From positions 60,119 through 124,118 of the forward strand of contig JBFMDH010000022.1 in the NCBI GenBank assembly GCA_040754075.1: 64,000 nucleotides of DNA. Direction: 5' to 3'. The notes below the pieces were generated by a model. It saw only the letters and a program-made list of their open reading frames with translations. It was not told the origin of the DNA and searched no databases. Numbering within the stretch: the stretch's first letter is position 1; each line of letters begins with the position of its first letter. The position numbers were made by a program, and so were the translations under genes. Shown piece by piece: positions 53,433-59,717 of this stretch. Origin of the DNA: Acidobacteriota bacterium. GTDB taxonomy: Bacteria > Acidobacteriota > Blastocatellia > UBA7656.

Positions 53433-54617
53433 ATGTTCAGCCTACTCATGTCTTGGTTAGGAGTTACAGGAACAATAGTAACAATGGGAGCTGCTGCGGA
53501 TACTTGGTTGGTTGAGGATGTCCGTATTAAATTGAGTGAAAGCTTAGCTACCCAGTTTAGATCTAATCCCGCCAAATGGTTTCATTCAGTTGAAACTGCC
53601 TTTACAGCAATTTTTGACTATTTCTATAAGTGGCGCAGACCTGAATTAAGTAGAATCATATGGCGAGGAATATTACTTACATACCTCATTCTCATTTTGG
53701 CTCGGATTGTATTACGAACCTTTGAGATTCAAGTGCCAGCAATGGAAAAAATACTTGTGATTGCTTTTGTGATTGCTATAGGACTAACACTGATACTTCA
53801 AGTTGATTTTAATCTTCTTCTCAGAAGGGAAACTTATAGTGATACACCTTTGCGAATTCTCATAAGGAACAAACAATTTGCAATGTCCGTTATTATGGCT
53901 ACCTTAAGCGTAACCCTTTATACATTTGCCTCAATAATGACTGCACATGGTATGGGAATGACTTTTAAGAATATTGCAGCAATTACATTTGGTTCTGGTA
54001 TCGGGGTTCCAGCGGTTGTAGCAATATCAAGGGTTAATGATAAATATATGCCCGTTTCTCCACTCCGTGCTATAGCATCTTCCATGATTTTTATTGGGTT
54101 GTTGGCATTAATGTTTCCTTCTGCGGCTAATAGTTTTGTAGTTGATTTTGAGAAAGTTGGCCCACTTATATTAGCTACAGTGGCATTTAACATATTTGGT
54201 GACGCCATATCTTTACTGGAAACCCGATGGGTACTAACCCTTAGTAGGGGTTTACCTATTTTAGGTATTTTAGGCGTTCTTATTGCGGATCTATTGCTCT
54301 CGGGTCTAATTTATTTGGTACTTCCTGGTATATCTAATGTCAATTGGGTGAACCTTATTTCAGCAATTAAGTTCCAAGGATCAGAGCCATGGATAGGAAT
54401 TCTCTTTTGGAGTACATTTTTTACTTCCTTTTTATTTTACCTTTTTGTCATTGCTGTATTACTTCTACGACTTATTGCCCCACTCGTCAAATTCGTTAAT
54501 AAGCTTGATGATTGGTTTGCTTTATATCAACATCCAGTTAGGTTAATAACAGTAGCAATGATTTTTGTTGAGACGGTTGGCTTCGTAATCTATGGTCTTC
54601 TATGTAGACCAATATAG
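53433..54617 (+). CDS. Polytopic membrane protein of unknown function
   Basis: A 394-residue protein with about nine or ten hydrophobic segments (e.g. LLTYLILILARIVL, ILVIAFVIAIGLTLIL, LPILGILGVLIADLLLSGLIY and FYLFVIAVLLLRLIAPLV). The N-terminal region up to residue 70 is soluble or loosely attached. No transporter motif is recognised. It is AT rich and follows the KAP NTPase, so the two may form one cargo system in which the NTPase drives or gates the membrane protein. This link is an inference. Confidence 0.65.
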   Translation: MFSLLMSWLGVTGTIVTMGAAADTWLVEDVRIKLSESLATQFRSNPAKWFHSVETAFTAIFDYFYKWRRPELSRIIWRGILLTYLILILARIVLRTFEIQVPAMEKILVIAFVIAIGLTLILQVDFNLLLRRETYSDTPLRILIRNKQFAMSVIMATLSVTLYTFASIMTAHGMGMTFKNIAAITFGSGIGVPAVVAISRVNDKYMPVSPLRAIASSMIFIGLLALMFPSAANSFVVDFEKVGPLILATVAFNIFGDAISLLETRWVLTLSRGLPILGILGVLIADLLLSGLIYLVLPGISNVNWVNLISAIKFQGSEPWIGILFWSTFFTSFLFYLFVIAVLLLRLIAPLVKFVNKLDDWFALYQHPVRLITVAMIFVETVGFVIYGLLCRPI

Positions 54618-54683
54618 AACTTGTGCTAAACCATAATTAGGCAGACGAACCATTGAAGCACCTCTGGTACTAAGATCGCTTTT

Positions 54684-55211
54684 TCATTGTTCCGGTAATA
54701 ACACTCGCCCGATTGAAGAAAAGACTTTTTGAAAGCGGGTGATATTTCGACCAAAGTACACGAAGGTCTGCGCTTTCTTTGACTGCCCATCTATGCTTCC
54801 ATCCACAGCTACGAAATGAATGCGCTCGCGGACACAGCAGACCGGGTAGCGCGTCCATAAACTCTCATACCACTTATAGCCATGCGCGGAGTTGATTAAC
54901 AGAATCGCTTCTTCGACCAGACCCTTTTCGTAAAACTTAAGTAAGCGATTCGCCCAAATTGCCTGGTTGCTTTTCCCTTCGGATTTTCCATAGGGAGGGT
55001 TTAGAAAAACTTTGCCCCACCATGTTTGTATTAATCCGTTGTCTTCTTTGGTGAAATAGCGCCTTGCTTGAATCCATTGCTGCGCTTTTTCACTAGATGC
55101 CGGGTCAAGGTCGATCACAGTAAGAACCTGCTCTACCAGGGTGATGTAAAATGGTGGCGTGTACCATTCGTCGGTGAGTTGTGAAGTGAGAACCTGCATG
55201 GATTGTTTCAT
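54684..55211 (-). CDS. Phage DNA N6-adenine methyltransferase
   Basis: About 175 residues from the ATG at 55211 (AAAGGACGG upstream). The longer frame to 55370 overlaps the next gene and is not believed. EWYTPPFYITLVEQ, DLDPASSEKAQQW and the catalytic NPPY in VFLNPPYGKSEGK match the phage Dam family (PF05869-type). It methylates adenine in DNA to escape host restriction or control replication. It lies at the end of the right early operon. Confidence 0.88.
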   Translation of the reverse strand: MKQSMQVLTSQLTDEWYTPPFYITLVEQVLTVIDLDPASSEKAQQWIQARRYFTKEDNGLIQTWWGKVFLNPPYGKSEGKSNQAIWANRLLKFYEKGLVEEAILLINSAHGYKWYESLWTRYPVCCVRERIHFVAVDGSIDGQSKKAQTFVYFGRNITRFQKVFSSIGRVLLPEQ

Positions 55212-55212
55212 A

Positions 55213-55395
55213 TCAAGCCGTCCTTTTCTCCTGAAACTTACTCGGCGACCAGTCACAGGTTTCGTCTTCTTCGATGTGCCCAAACATCGCATTGCATTTT
55301 TTGAAGTGAACGCAATCCTTGCAGGTTTTTCCTTGTGGTAAAGACATTCCATACATCTGCGAATGCTCATTTCTTTTTAGGGGTTCCCTTCTCAT
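55213..55395 (-). CDS. Small cysteine-rich protein, coupled to replication gene
   Basis: A 60-residue protein starting at 55395 by a TGATG overlap with the replication gene stop. It contains CKDCVHFKKC, then CDW, a likely zinc-binding set of four cysteines. Such small phage zinc proteins of unknown role are common. It lies directly before the methylase gene. Confidence 0.65.
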   Translation of the reverse strand: MRREPLKRNEHSQMYGMSLPQGKTCKDCVHFKKCNAMFGHIEEDETCDWSPSKFQEKRTA

Positions 55396-56147
55396 CAGGC
55401 GGCTCCTTTCGTCATTGTTTTCAGCCAGCACAATTCATCCTCGCAGACCGTAGCGCGTCCGCACTCGCGGCAAATATCAGCGGGAATTTTCTCCTGAGGC
55501 TTTAATTGCTCATCGCGTAAGAATTCATCTATGCGGTTGTCGGCAAGCCCGGTCATCCAGCAATCGCGGGCGAAGCCTTCGGGGTTATGGATTCCCTGAT
55601 TGGTTTGGTAAAGCCAGTGCGCGAAGCGGCGACAGGTTTCCAAATCGTATTTTGACCACCCCCCGGTTCTGGGTGGGGGTTCTTTTTGTGGTTCTAATAT
55701 TTGTGGTTCTAATATTAGTTCGGGTGAAACATGTTTCACCCCATGGGGTGAAGTGGATTTCACCCCCTCGTCAAAAATTTCACCCCCCGGTGAAGCGGAT
55801 TTCACCCCTGGGGGTGAAGCGGATTTCAGGGGTGAAATTATTTCACCCCCCTGCGGTTCACCGTTTGAACCGTCGAGCGTCGGCAGCCGGTAGACATTAC
55901 TCTTGCCGTTGCGATGCGTAACCCGTAGGACGCCTTTCATCTCGGCTGATCGTGAGACCTGCTGAACCCGGCGTTGAGAGAGCAAAGCGTTTTCTGCGAT
56001 GGTTGGCACACTCGCCCAGGCGCATTTTTTTTCGTCGTTGTAATAGTCGGCAATAATGAGTAACAACAGTTTTTCCGAACGGGTAAGCGGTTCACCGCCC
56101 GGCGCATGTGTGAGTTCTTTAACGTGAGCAGTGGCTTTCCAACTCAT
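55395..56147 (-). CDS. Replication initiator-like helix-turn-helix protein
   Basis: A 250-residue protein. Residues about 15-95 form a winged helix of the HTH_36 / phage replication type (RSEKLLLLIIADYYND, VPTIAENALLSQRRVQQVS, VYRLP). A low-complexity linker follows (residues about 100-145; units like KSASPPGV, KSASPGGE, KSTSPHGV). Then comes a helical region and a C-terminal ICRECGRATVCEDELC zinc-like motif. The DNA that encodes the linker is the dyad cluster at 55722-55850. This is the layout of phage lambda O, where the origin lies inside the initiator gene. No helicase loader is seen next to it. Confidence 0.75.
   Translation of the reverse strand: MSWKATAHVKELTHAPGGEPLTRSEKLLLLIIADYYNDEKKCAWASVPTIAENALLSQRRVQQVSRSAEMKGVLRVTHRNGKSNVYRLPTLDGSNGEPQGGEIISPLKSASPPGVKSASPGGEIFDEGVKSTSPHGVKHVSPELILEPQILEPQKEPPPRTGGWSKYDLETCRRFAHWLYQTNQGIHNPEGFARDCWMTGLADNRIDEFLRDEQLKPQEKIPADICRECGRATVCEDELCWLKTMTKGAA
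55722..55850. repeat. Candidate replication origin: cluster of GGGGTGAA...TTCACCCC dyads
   Basis: Five dyads or near-dyads lie in 129 bases: 55722-55741 (GGGTGAAACATGTTTCACCC, perfect 20-base palindrome), 55745-55766, 55787-55808, 55811-55832 (right arm altered) and 55829-55849. A half-site lies near 55771-55787. Arms are GGGGTGAA and TTCACCCC with six or so bases between. They fall inside the replication gene. Iteron-like repeats in this place mark an origin in lambdoid phages. Confidence 0.7.
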
Positions 56148-56151
56148 TGAT

Positions 56152-56787
56152 CTAATTCCCCTGAGTCATCGAGGACAATAAAGACGCTTCAAGCGGGGTG
56201 AGTTCCCATTCGGCTTCGATGACAAAAAGCATTCCTGAAATTTGGCGCATCAGAAACGGGTCAACCGGGTATTCTTTTTCCCATTTCTCAACTTCAAAAA
56301 GGATGTGGTAGTTGTGCAGCCCGTTCTTTGGTCGGCAGGCAGGCGGGATATGCGGAACCGCTGAACGAAGGATTGACCAGTCCACATCATAGGTGCTTCC
56401 GTAAGTAGCTTGTCTCATGCGAAAAGCGAAAGTGTTTGCCGGTAAAAGAATATTTCGCGCGGAGGCGTACATATTCCAGCGGTTTGAATCAGTAAAGCCT
56501 ACAGTGTGCGGCGAGTGTGAGTGATTGCGGGTGTAAGGATTCCGGAAACAGAAAACCGTTTTCCAGTCGGCGCGGGCGATGGCAAGCCTTGGCTGTTGCT
56601 GTTCATTCAATCCGGTTTGCTTGAAAGCCTGCGCAAGATTTAAGACGCGCGCGCCTTTTGAAACTGCTGCATAGAGTGACTGCAATTTGTCATCTTCGGC
56701 AACGCGCTTCTTTGCGGTGATGGATTTGTATTGGTCAAGCTTGCGCTCGGCTTCTTCGCGAGTAATTAAAATAGTGTTTACGTTCAT
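56152..56787 (-). CDS. Hypothetical early protein
   Basis: About 211 residues from the ATG at 56787, which has AGGAGA upstream. The protein is mixed, with KSITAKKRVAEDDKLQSLYAA helix at the start and a long middle rich in aromatic residues (TVFCFRNPYTRNHSHSPHTVGF in parts, RWNMYASARNILLP). No family is recognised. It sits between HNH-side genes and the replication gene in the right early operon. Confidence 0.65.
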   Translation of the reverse strand: MNVNTILITREEAERKLDQYKSITAKKRVAEDDKLQSLYAAVSKGARVLNLAQAFKQTGLNEQQQPRLAIARADWKTVFCFRNPYTRNHSHSPHTVGFTDSNRWNMYASARNILLPANTFAFRMRQATYGSTYDVDWSILRSAVPHIPPACRPKNGLHNYHILFEVEKWEKEYPVDPFLMRQISGMLFVIEAEWELTPLEASLLSSMTQGN

Positions 56788-56999
56788 GAATTGATTCTCC
56801 TGTCTTTTTCTTTGTGTCCGACGTGGTAGCCTTTGCATCTGCCGTGGTGGTAGACAATGAGTCCCGAATCGTTCCGGCGCTCGGCTAATCTGTCGAGGTC
56901 GTTTTGCGCGTTATGCGATGATTGATAACCAACTTTGCGCCCACAGTGGTAACGCTTATTGCGCTTTCTCATTTGCACAACTCGGGTGAGCATAAACAT
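56784..56999 (-). CDS. Small zinc-like phage protein
   Basis: About 71 residues from the ATG at 56999, which has AAAGGAG seven bases upstream. RYHCGRKVGYQSSHNAQ followed by VYHHGRCKGYHVGH fits a widespread phage microprotein pattern with a Cys/His pair at each end of a helix. Function is unknown. Its start overlaps the end of the HNH gene by 44 bases. Confidence 0.6.
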   Translation of the reverse strand: MFMLTRVVQMRKRNKRYHCGRKVGYQSSHNAQNDLDRLAERRNDSGLIVYHHGRCKGYHVGHKEKDRRINS

Positions 57000-57396
57000 T
57001 GGGTTTCTCCTTTCGGTAATCAATCGCCTTGGTGCGTTTCCAGTTGTTACAGGACGGGCAGAGCGGTTGCAGATTGTCTGCGGTATTCGTGCCTCCGCAT
57101 TGCAGCGGAATGATGTGGTCAATCTGCAATCGCTCATAAAGCGAATCGGTTGCGCCGCATCGAGCGCAGGCGTAGTTGTGGGCTTTCAACACCGCTTCCC
57201 ACTCTTCCCAGGTGAATGAACCTGTAGAGCCGAAACGTTTGGCTCTCTGGGTATGGCGGTCAATGATCCAGCGCCGACGGGCGTGTTCGGCATTCGTCAT
57301 TCTTGAGCGCCGCTTGCGAATCGCCGCAGGGGTTTGCGAAAGTTTGCACTCGATGGGATTTTCTTCGGGGTCAGATTCCCAGTCTTCAAACTGCAT
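56956..57396 (-). CDS. HNH endonuclease
   Basis: A 146-residue protein. The N-terminal part is basic. The nuclease core has CARCGAT, LQIDHIIPLQCGGTN (the catalytic D-H) and NLQPLCPSCNNWKR (the N and second zinc CxxC). This is the full HNH motif. Near packaging genes HNH proteins help terminase cut DNA; here it is among early genes, so its job may be different. The terminase itself seems to lack one catalytic Asp, which makes a helper role worth testing. Confidence 0.9.
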   Translation of the reverse strand: MQFEDWESDPEENPIECKLSQTPAAIRKRRSRMTNAEHARRRWIIDRHTQRAKRFGSTGSFTWEEWEAVLKAHNYACARCGATDSLYERLQIDHIIPLQCGGTNTADNLQPLCPSCNNWKRTKAIDYRKEKPNVYAHPSCANEKAQ

Positions 57397-57543
57397 CGGA
57401 ACCTCAAAAAGATTCCCCGCGCCCTACCTATGCACACTGGAAGATTTTCTTCTGCTGAATCGGGCGCGGGGAATAACGCTTGCCACGCCAGCGCCGGCGT
57501 CTGTGATTTGTATGGAAAGCCTTAGACGCAGGCGTGGCGAAGA

Positions 57544-57690
57544 TTAATATTTGCGATAGCGGTAAAAGCGCGCGTTGATGTCGCGCTGGCGTTTACGCGC
57601 GGCGCGGCGATCAATCCAACCGGCGAGCAGTAAAAACAGAAGCCCGAAGATTGCCAGCGCAATCCCTTCGATAATCACCAGGTCATTCAT
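57544..57690 (-). CDS. 48-residue single-TM protein
   Basis: The ATG at 57690 overlaps the stop of the upstream gene (ATGA), with AAGGAGG eight bases before it. The protein has one membrane helix (EGIALAIFGLLFLLLAGWI) and a basic tail (RRAARKRQRDINARFYRYRKY). It could be a small inhibitor, superinfection factor or membrane anchor. No family is recognised. Confidence 0.65.
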   Translation of the reverse strand: MNDLVIIEGIALAIFGLLFLLLAGWIDRRAARKRQRDINARFYRYRKY

Positions 57691-58223
57691 TTGCGAGCCT
57701 CCTTCTGCATTTGCAGCAGCGAATTGATGGTGTCGGATAGGAACTTGATCAGTTCGTCAGCCTGCGAGTTGGTGAGTTCTTTGCGTGAAGTGACGTGGAA
57801 ACCTTTCAGGACCTCGCGCAGCTCCTTTTCGGTGCAACCGAGTTCAAGCGCCTTGTTCCAGAGTTTGAGAATGGTTAGCTGTTTGTCGCGCGAACAATTC
57901 CAGTTGCTGCAGATTTCGACGACGTTATCAATGAGCGGTGGTTGTTCGGGCGGCTCCGGATTGCGGATTTCAGGGCAGGCTTTAGCCTCCTGCGAATTGC
58001 GGATTGCATTAAATTCGGCGGTCGCTTTTTTACGCTCATCGATTTCTGCGCTCAAAGCGTCATCTTTTTTGTAAAACTTCTCGCCGTAAAAGCCTTCGCC
58101 ACAGGCTGCGAATTTAGCAGCGCGGGCAAAGTGAAAAATCGCTTTAGCGGCTTGTTTGATCTGCGGGTGCTCGGCTCTCGCATGGGTTTCCCCGGCTTTC
58201 TGAATAATGTCTTCAAGTGTCAT
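57687..58223 (-). CDS. Hypothetical early protein with AAAGGACAAACC-type leader
   Basis: A 178-residue charged protein (KQAAKAIFHFARAAKFAAC, then LKLWNKALELGCTEKELREVL and ADELIKFLSDTINSLLQMQ). The ATG at 58223 is preceded by GGAAGGACAAACCAA, the shared early leader. It could be an early regulator or replication accessory. No family is recognised. Confidence 0.65.
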   Translation of the reverse strand: MTLEDIIQKAGETHARAEHPQIKQAAKAIFHFARAAKFAACGEGFYGEKFYKKDDALSAEIDERKKATAEFNAIRNSQEAKACPEIRNPEPPEQPPLIDNVVEICSNWNCSRDKQLTILKLWNKALELGCTEKELREVLKGFHVTSRKELTNSQADELIKFLSDTINSLLQMQKEARK

Positions 58224-58247
58224 TTGGTTTGTCCTTCCGTAAAAAAG

Positions 58248-58421
58248 TTACTTGCCTGCCGCCGCTTCCTTGGTGAGTTGAACCTGGCGAACGCATTCAA
58301 TGGTTGCTGCCTGAAGGTTTTTAAGCTTTTTCTCTTCGGCAAATTTCTCCAGAAACTCACGCTGGGAATCAGGCGGATAAAAAACGATAGGTTTCGGGTT
58401 GTATTTCTCTCTTTTCCTCAT
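58248..58421 (-). CDS. 57-residue basic protein, first gene of right early operon
   Basis: The frame from ATG at 58421 to TAA at 58248 starts MRKREKYNPKPIVFYPPD and ends KEAAAGK. A strand followed by two helices (REFLEKFAEEKKLKN, QAATIECVRQVQL) suggests a ribbon-helix-helix regulator, opposite to the other such gene at 58539. It faces the control region 58422-58538. Confidence 0.55.
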   Translation of the reverse strand: MRKREKYNPKPIVFYPPDSQREFLEKFAEEKKLKNLQAATIECVRQVQLTKEAAAGK

Positions 58422-58445
58422 GTCAATAATTTATCATATGCTTAT

Positions 58446-58505
58446 TTATGTGTAAATATACATAAATCTACATTAGTTGACATCTGCGGTGAATTGTTCT
58501 CTAAT
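58446..58505 (+). promoter_or_regulatory. Right control region: operator motif and sigma-70 promoter
   Basis: TTATGTGTAAATAT (58446-58459) is the exact reverse complement of 31941-31954 in the left control region. Next comes TTGACA (58477-58482), 17 bases, and TCTAAT (58500-58505), a strong promoter for the plus-strand regulator gene. The shared 14-base motif is a candidate operator for the regulator encoded at 58539. Confidence 0.65.
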
Positions 58506-58538
58506 TCGTTTGAATTTTCGCGGGGGTGACAAACCAAA

Positions 58539-58826
58539 ATGAGTACAGAAAAAGACTATCTAACTATCCGTCTCTTAAAGACGACGATTAAACGACTCAA
58601 CGACAACGCGGCACATTTTAAGCGGCGTTCGGGGCGCGAGATTGCCAGCGAAATCATCGAACAATATCTGCCGCTCTGGGAGCGTCTGGAACAAGAGAAA
58701 ACACAGGAAGCTGAAAAACGACAAAACGAACTGCTTGAATATATGTACACGCGCGGGCAAGCCTCAGCCAAAGATGTTGAAAAGGTGAAGGCCGATGTAC
58801 AATCCCGAAAATCGAAGAAGCGATAG
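58539..58826 (+). CDS. Ribbon-helix-helix regulator
   Basis: A 95-residue protein. DYLTIRLLKTTIKRLNDNAAHFKRRSGREIASEIIEQYL (read in parts) is the strand-helix-helix of Arc/MetJ-type repressors. The charged C-terminus could form a coiled coil. Its leader GACAAACCAAAATG is shared with other early genes. The 3' end overlaps the ImmA gene by 32 bases. It is the best candidate for the repressor of lysogeny in this element. Confidence 0.8.
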   Translation: MSTEKDYLTIRLLKTTIKRLNDNAAHFKRRSGREIASEIIEQYLPLWERLEQEKTQEAEKRQNELLEYMYTRGQASAKDVEKVKADVQSRKSKKR

Positions 58827-59268
58827 ATTCTTAGTCGAACGGTTTTGCCAGTGGGTTCCGGATTGGAATCGAAAGCAATTATCCCTCGATGCCCTGGGGA
58901 ATCTCTGCGATGAATGCGGCATCACGCTTGAAGAACTGGAACTGGATGCAGATGGTCTCGCACTCTGGGAAGACGCTGAACCTTATATCTACATCAACTC
59001 ACAATTAAAATATTCCGAACGGGTCATCACCGGGTTTCATGAACTGACGCACATCCTTTATCACACACCGCGCCCGGAGATTTTCAGAAGACAAAGTAAT
59101 TGTTGCTGGAATTTTTCCAAGCAGGATCGGCAGGCTGAAATTGTTGGCTTAGTGGCGTGGATGCCGGAAGCTGCGACCAGAGGGCTATCCGTCGAATCGC
59201 TGATGCTTAAATTCGATGTGCGGCGAGAAAGCGCCGAGTTTCGCGCCAGTTTGAATTTATGGCAATAA
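58795..59268 (+). CDS. ImmA/IrrE-type metallopeptidase
   Basis: A 157-residue protein with the zinc motif HELTH in FHELTHILYH (about residue 81) and a downstream helix with the third ligand in DRQAEIVGLVAWMPE. ImmA enzymes cleave the repressor of their element when the element is induced. The gene overlaps the ribbon-helix-helix gene, so the pair makes a repressor/anti-repressor switch. No HTH is present in this protein itself. Confidence 0.88.
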   Translation: MYNPENRRSDRFLVERFCQWVPDWNRKQLSLDALGNLCDECGITLEELELDADGLALWEDAEPYIYINSQLKYSERVITGFHELTHILYHTPRPEIFRRQSNCCWNFSKQDRQAEIVGLVAWMPEAATRGLSVESLMLKFDVRRESAEFRASLNLWQ

Positions 59269-59305
59269 ATCGGGTGAGCATAATCTTAAATCAATCCTAA
59301 AAGCT

Positions 59306-59325
59306 ATGTGACCGGTATGTGACCG
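59306..59325. repeat. Candidate integrase arm-type sites (right)
   Basis: ATGTGACCG at 59306-59314 and 59317-59325, the same pair and same 11-base period as 28486-28505. They lie 102 bases inside the right core repeat. Confidence 0.6.
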
Positions 59326-59426
59326 TAGTAGATGATATTTGATTGATTTGGTTAGTTATCAAATTACCTTGATGCTTTGCGGCTCGAATAAAAAATGTAA
59401 TAGATAACAATAGATATAAAAGAAGG

Positions 59427-59475
59427 TTGATGGCCCCTCAGGGATTTGAACCCCGGACCAAAGGATTATGAGTCC
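59427..59475. repeat. Attachment site attR (49-bp repeat)
   Basis: Identical to 28357-28405. It forms the 3' part of the intact tRNA-Ile2 gene. The host tRNA 5' half lies to its right. Confidence 0.95.
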
Positions 59476-59503
59476 TCTGCTCTAACCGCTGAGCTAAGGG
59501 GCC
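59431..59503 (-). tRNA. tRNA-Ile2 (anticodon CAU, lysidine-modified)
   Basis: On the minus strand the gene runs from GGCCCCTTAGCTCAGCGGTT at the 5' end to GAGGGGCCA at the 3' end, 73 bases. The acceptor stem GGCCCCT/AGGGGCC, D arm, anticodon loop CTCATAA and T arm GGTTCAAAT all pair. The body is close to the E. coli ileX type and not to elongator or initiator tRNA-Met, so CAU should be changed by TilS to read AUA. No CCA is encoded. It serves as the integration site, and its 3' end is provided by the element. Confidence 0.95.
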
Positions 59504-59659
59504 ATATTGAAGATGTTCAATCAACATTGGCGATGGGCTTTATAGTATCAAAAATCTCTCGCGGCGAAATGTGAGATTATACTGACCGCTTCATTTGCAG
59601 ACAAGTTAAACGGCGACACCTCACATCACTTGATTGGCTGCAATGTCTCAGGGCAGTAG

Positions 59660-59683
59660 CGCGGTCGAAGACCGCTTGTTCAA
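59660..59683. repeat. Second copy of the dispersed inverted repeat
   Basis: GCGGTC-GAA-GACCGC (59661-59675) followed by TTGTTCAAC, the partner of 1027-1050. It lies between the tRNA gene and the NtrC-type gene in host DNA. Confidence 0.55.
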
Positions 59684-59717
59684 CCATTTAAAAAGTAGAA
59701 TCCGCCGAAAAAAATTG

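Larger units (their letters stand above)
28357..59475. mobile_element. Integrated phage-like element in tRNA-Ile2 (no tail genes seen)
   Basis: A 49-bp perfect direct repeat (28357-28405 and 59427-59475) bounds about 31 kb. The right copy is the 3' part of an intact tRNA-Ile2(CAU) gene and the left copy is a tRNA fragment. A tyrosine integrase lies next to the left repeat. Inside are excisionase, regulator, replication, methylase, HNH, lysis, terminase, portal, capsid and cement genes, plus AT-rich cargo. No tape-measure, tail tube, sheath, connector or baseplate gene was found. The host tRNA was rebuilt by the element's own copy of the 3' end. The element may be a capsid-forming satellite, or a prophage that lost its tail genes. 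Confidence 0.9.

Noticed and set aside
55213..55370. Longer N-terminus for the adenine methylase
   Set aside because: It would overlap the small cysteine-rich gene in another frame, while the ATG at 55211 has a good AAAGGACGG site and matches the family start.
55722..55850. CRISPR-like short repeats
   Set aside because: The repeats are dyads of about 20 bases with almost no spacers and lie in a coding sequence. There are no cas genes. An origin explains them better.
59418..59430. An encoded CCA end for the tRNA
   Set aside because: The bases after the discriminator A read TCAACC on the tRNA strand, so CCA must be added after transcription.
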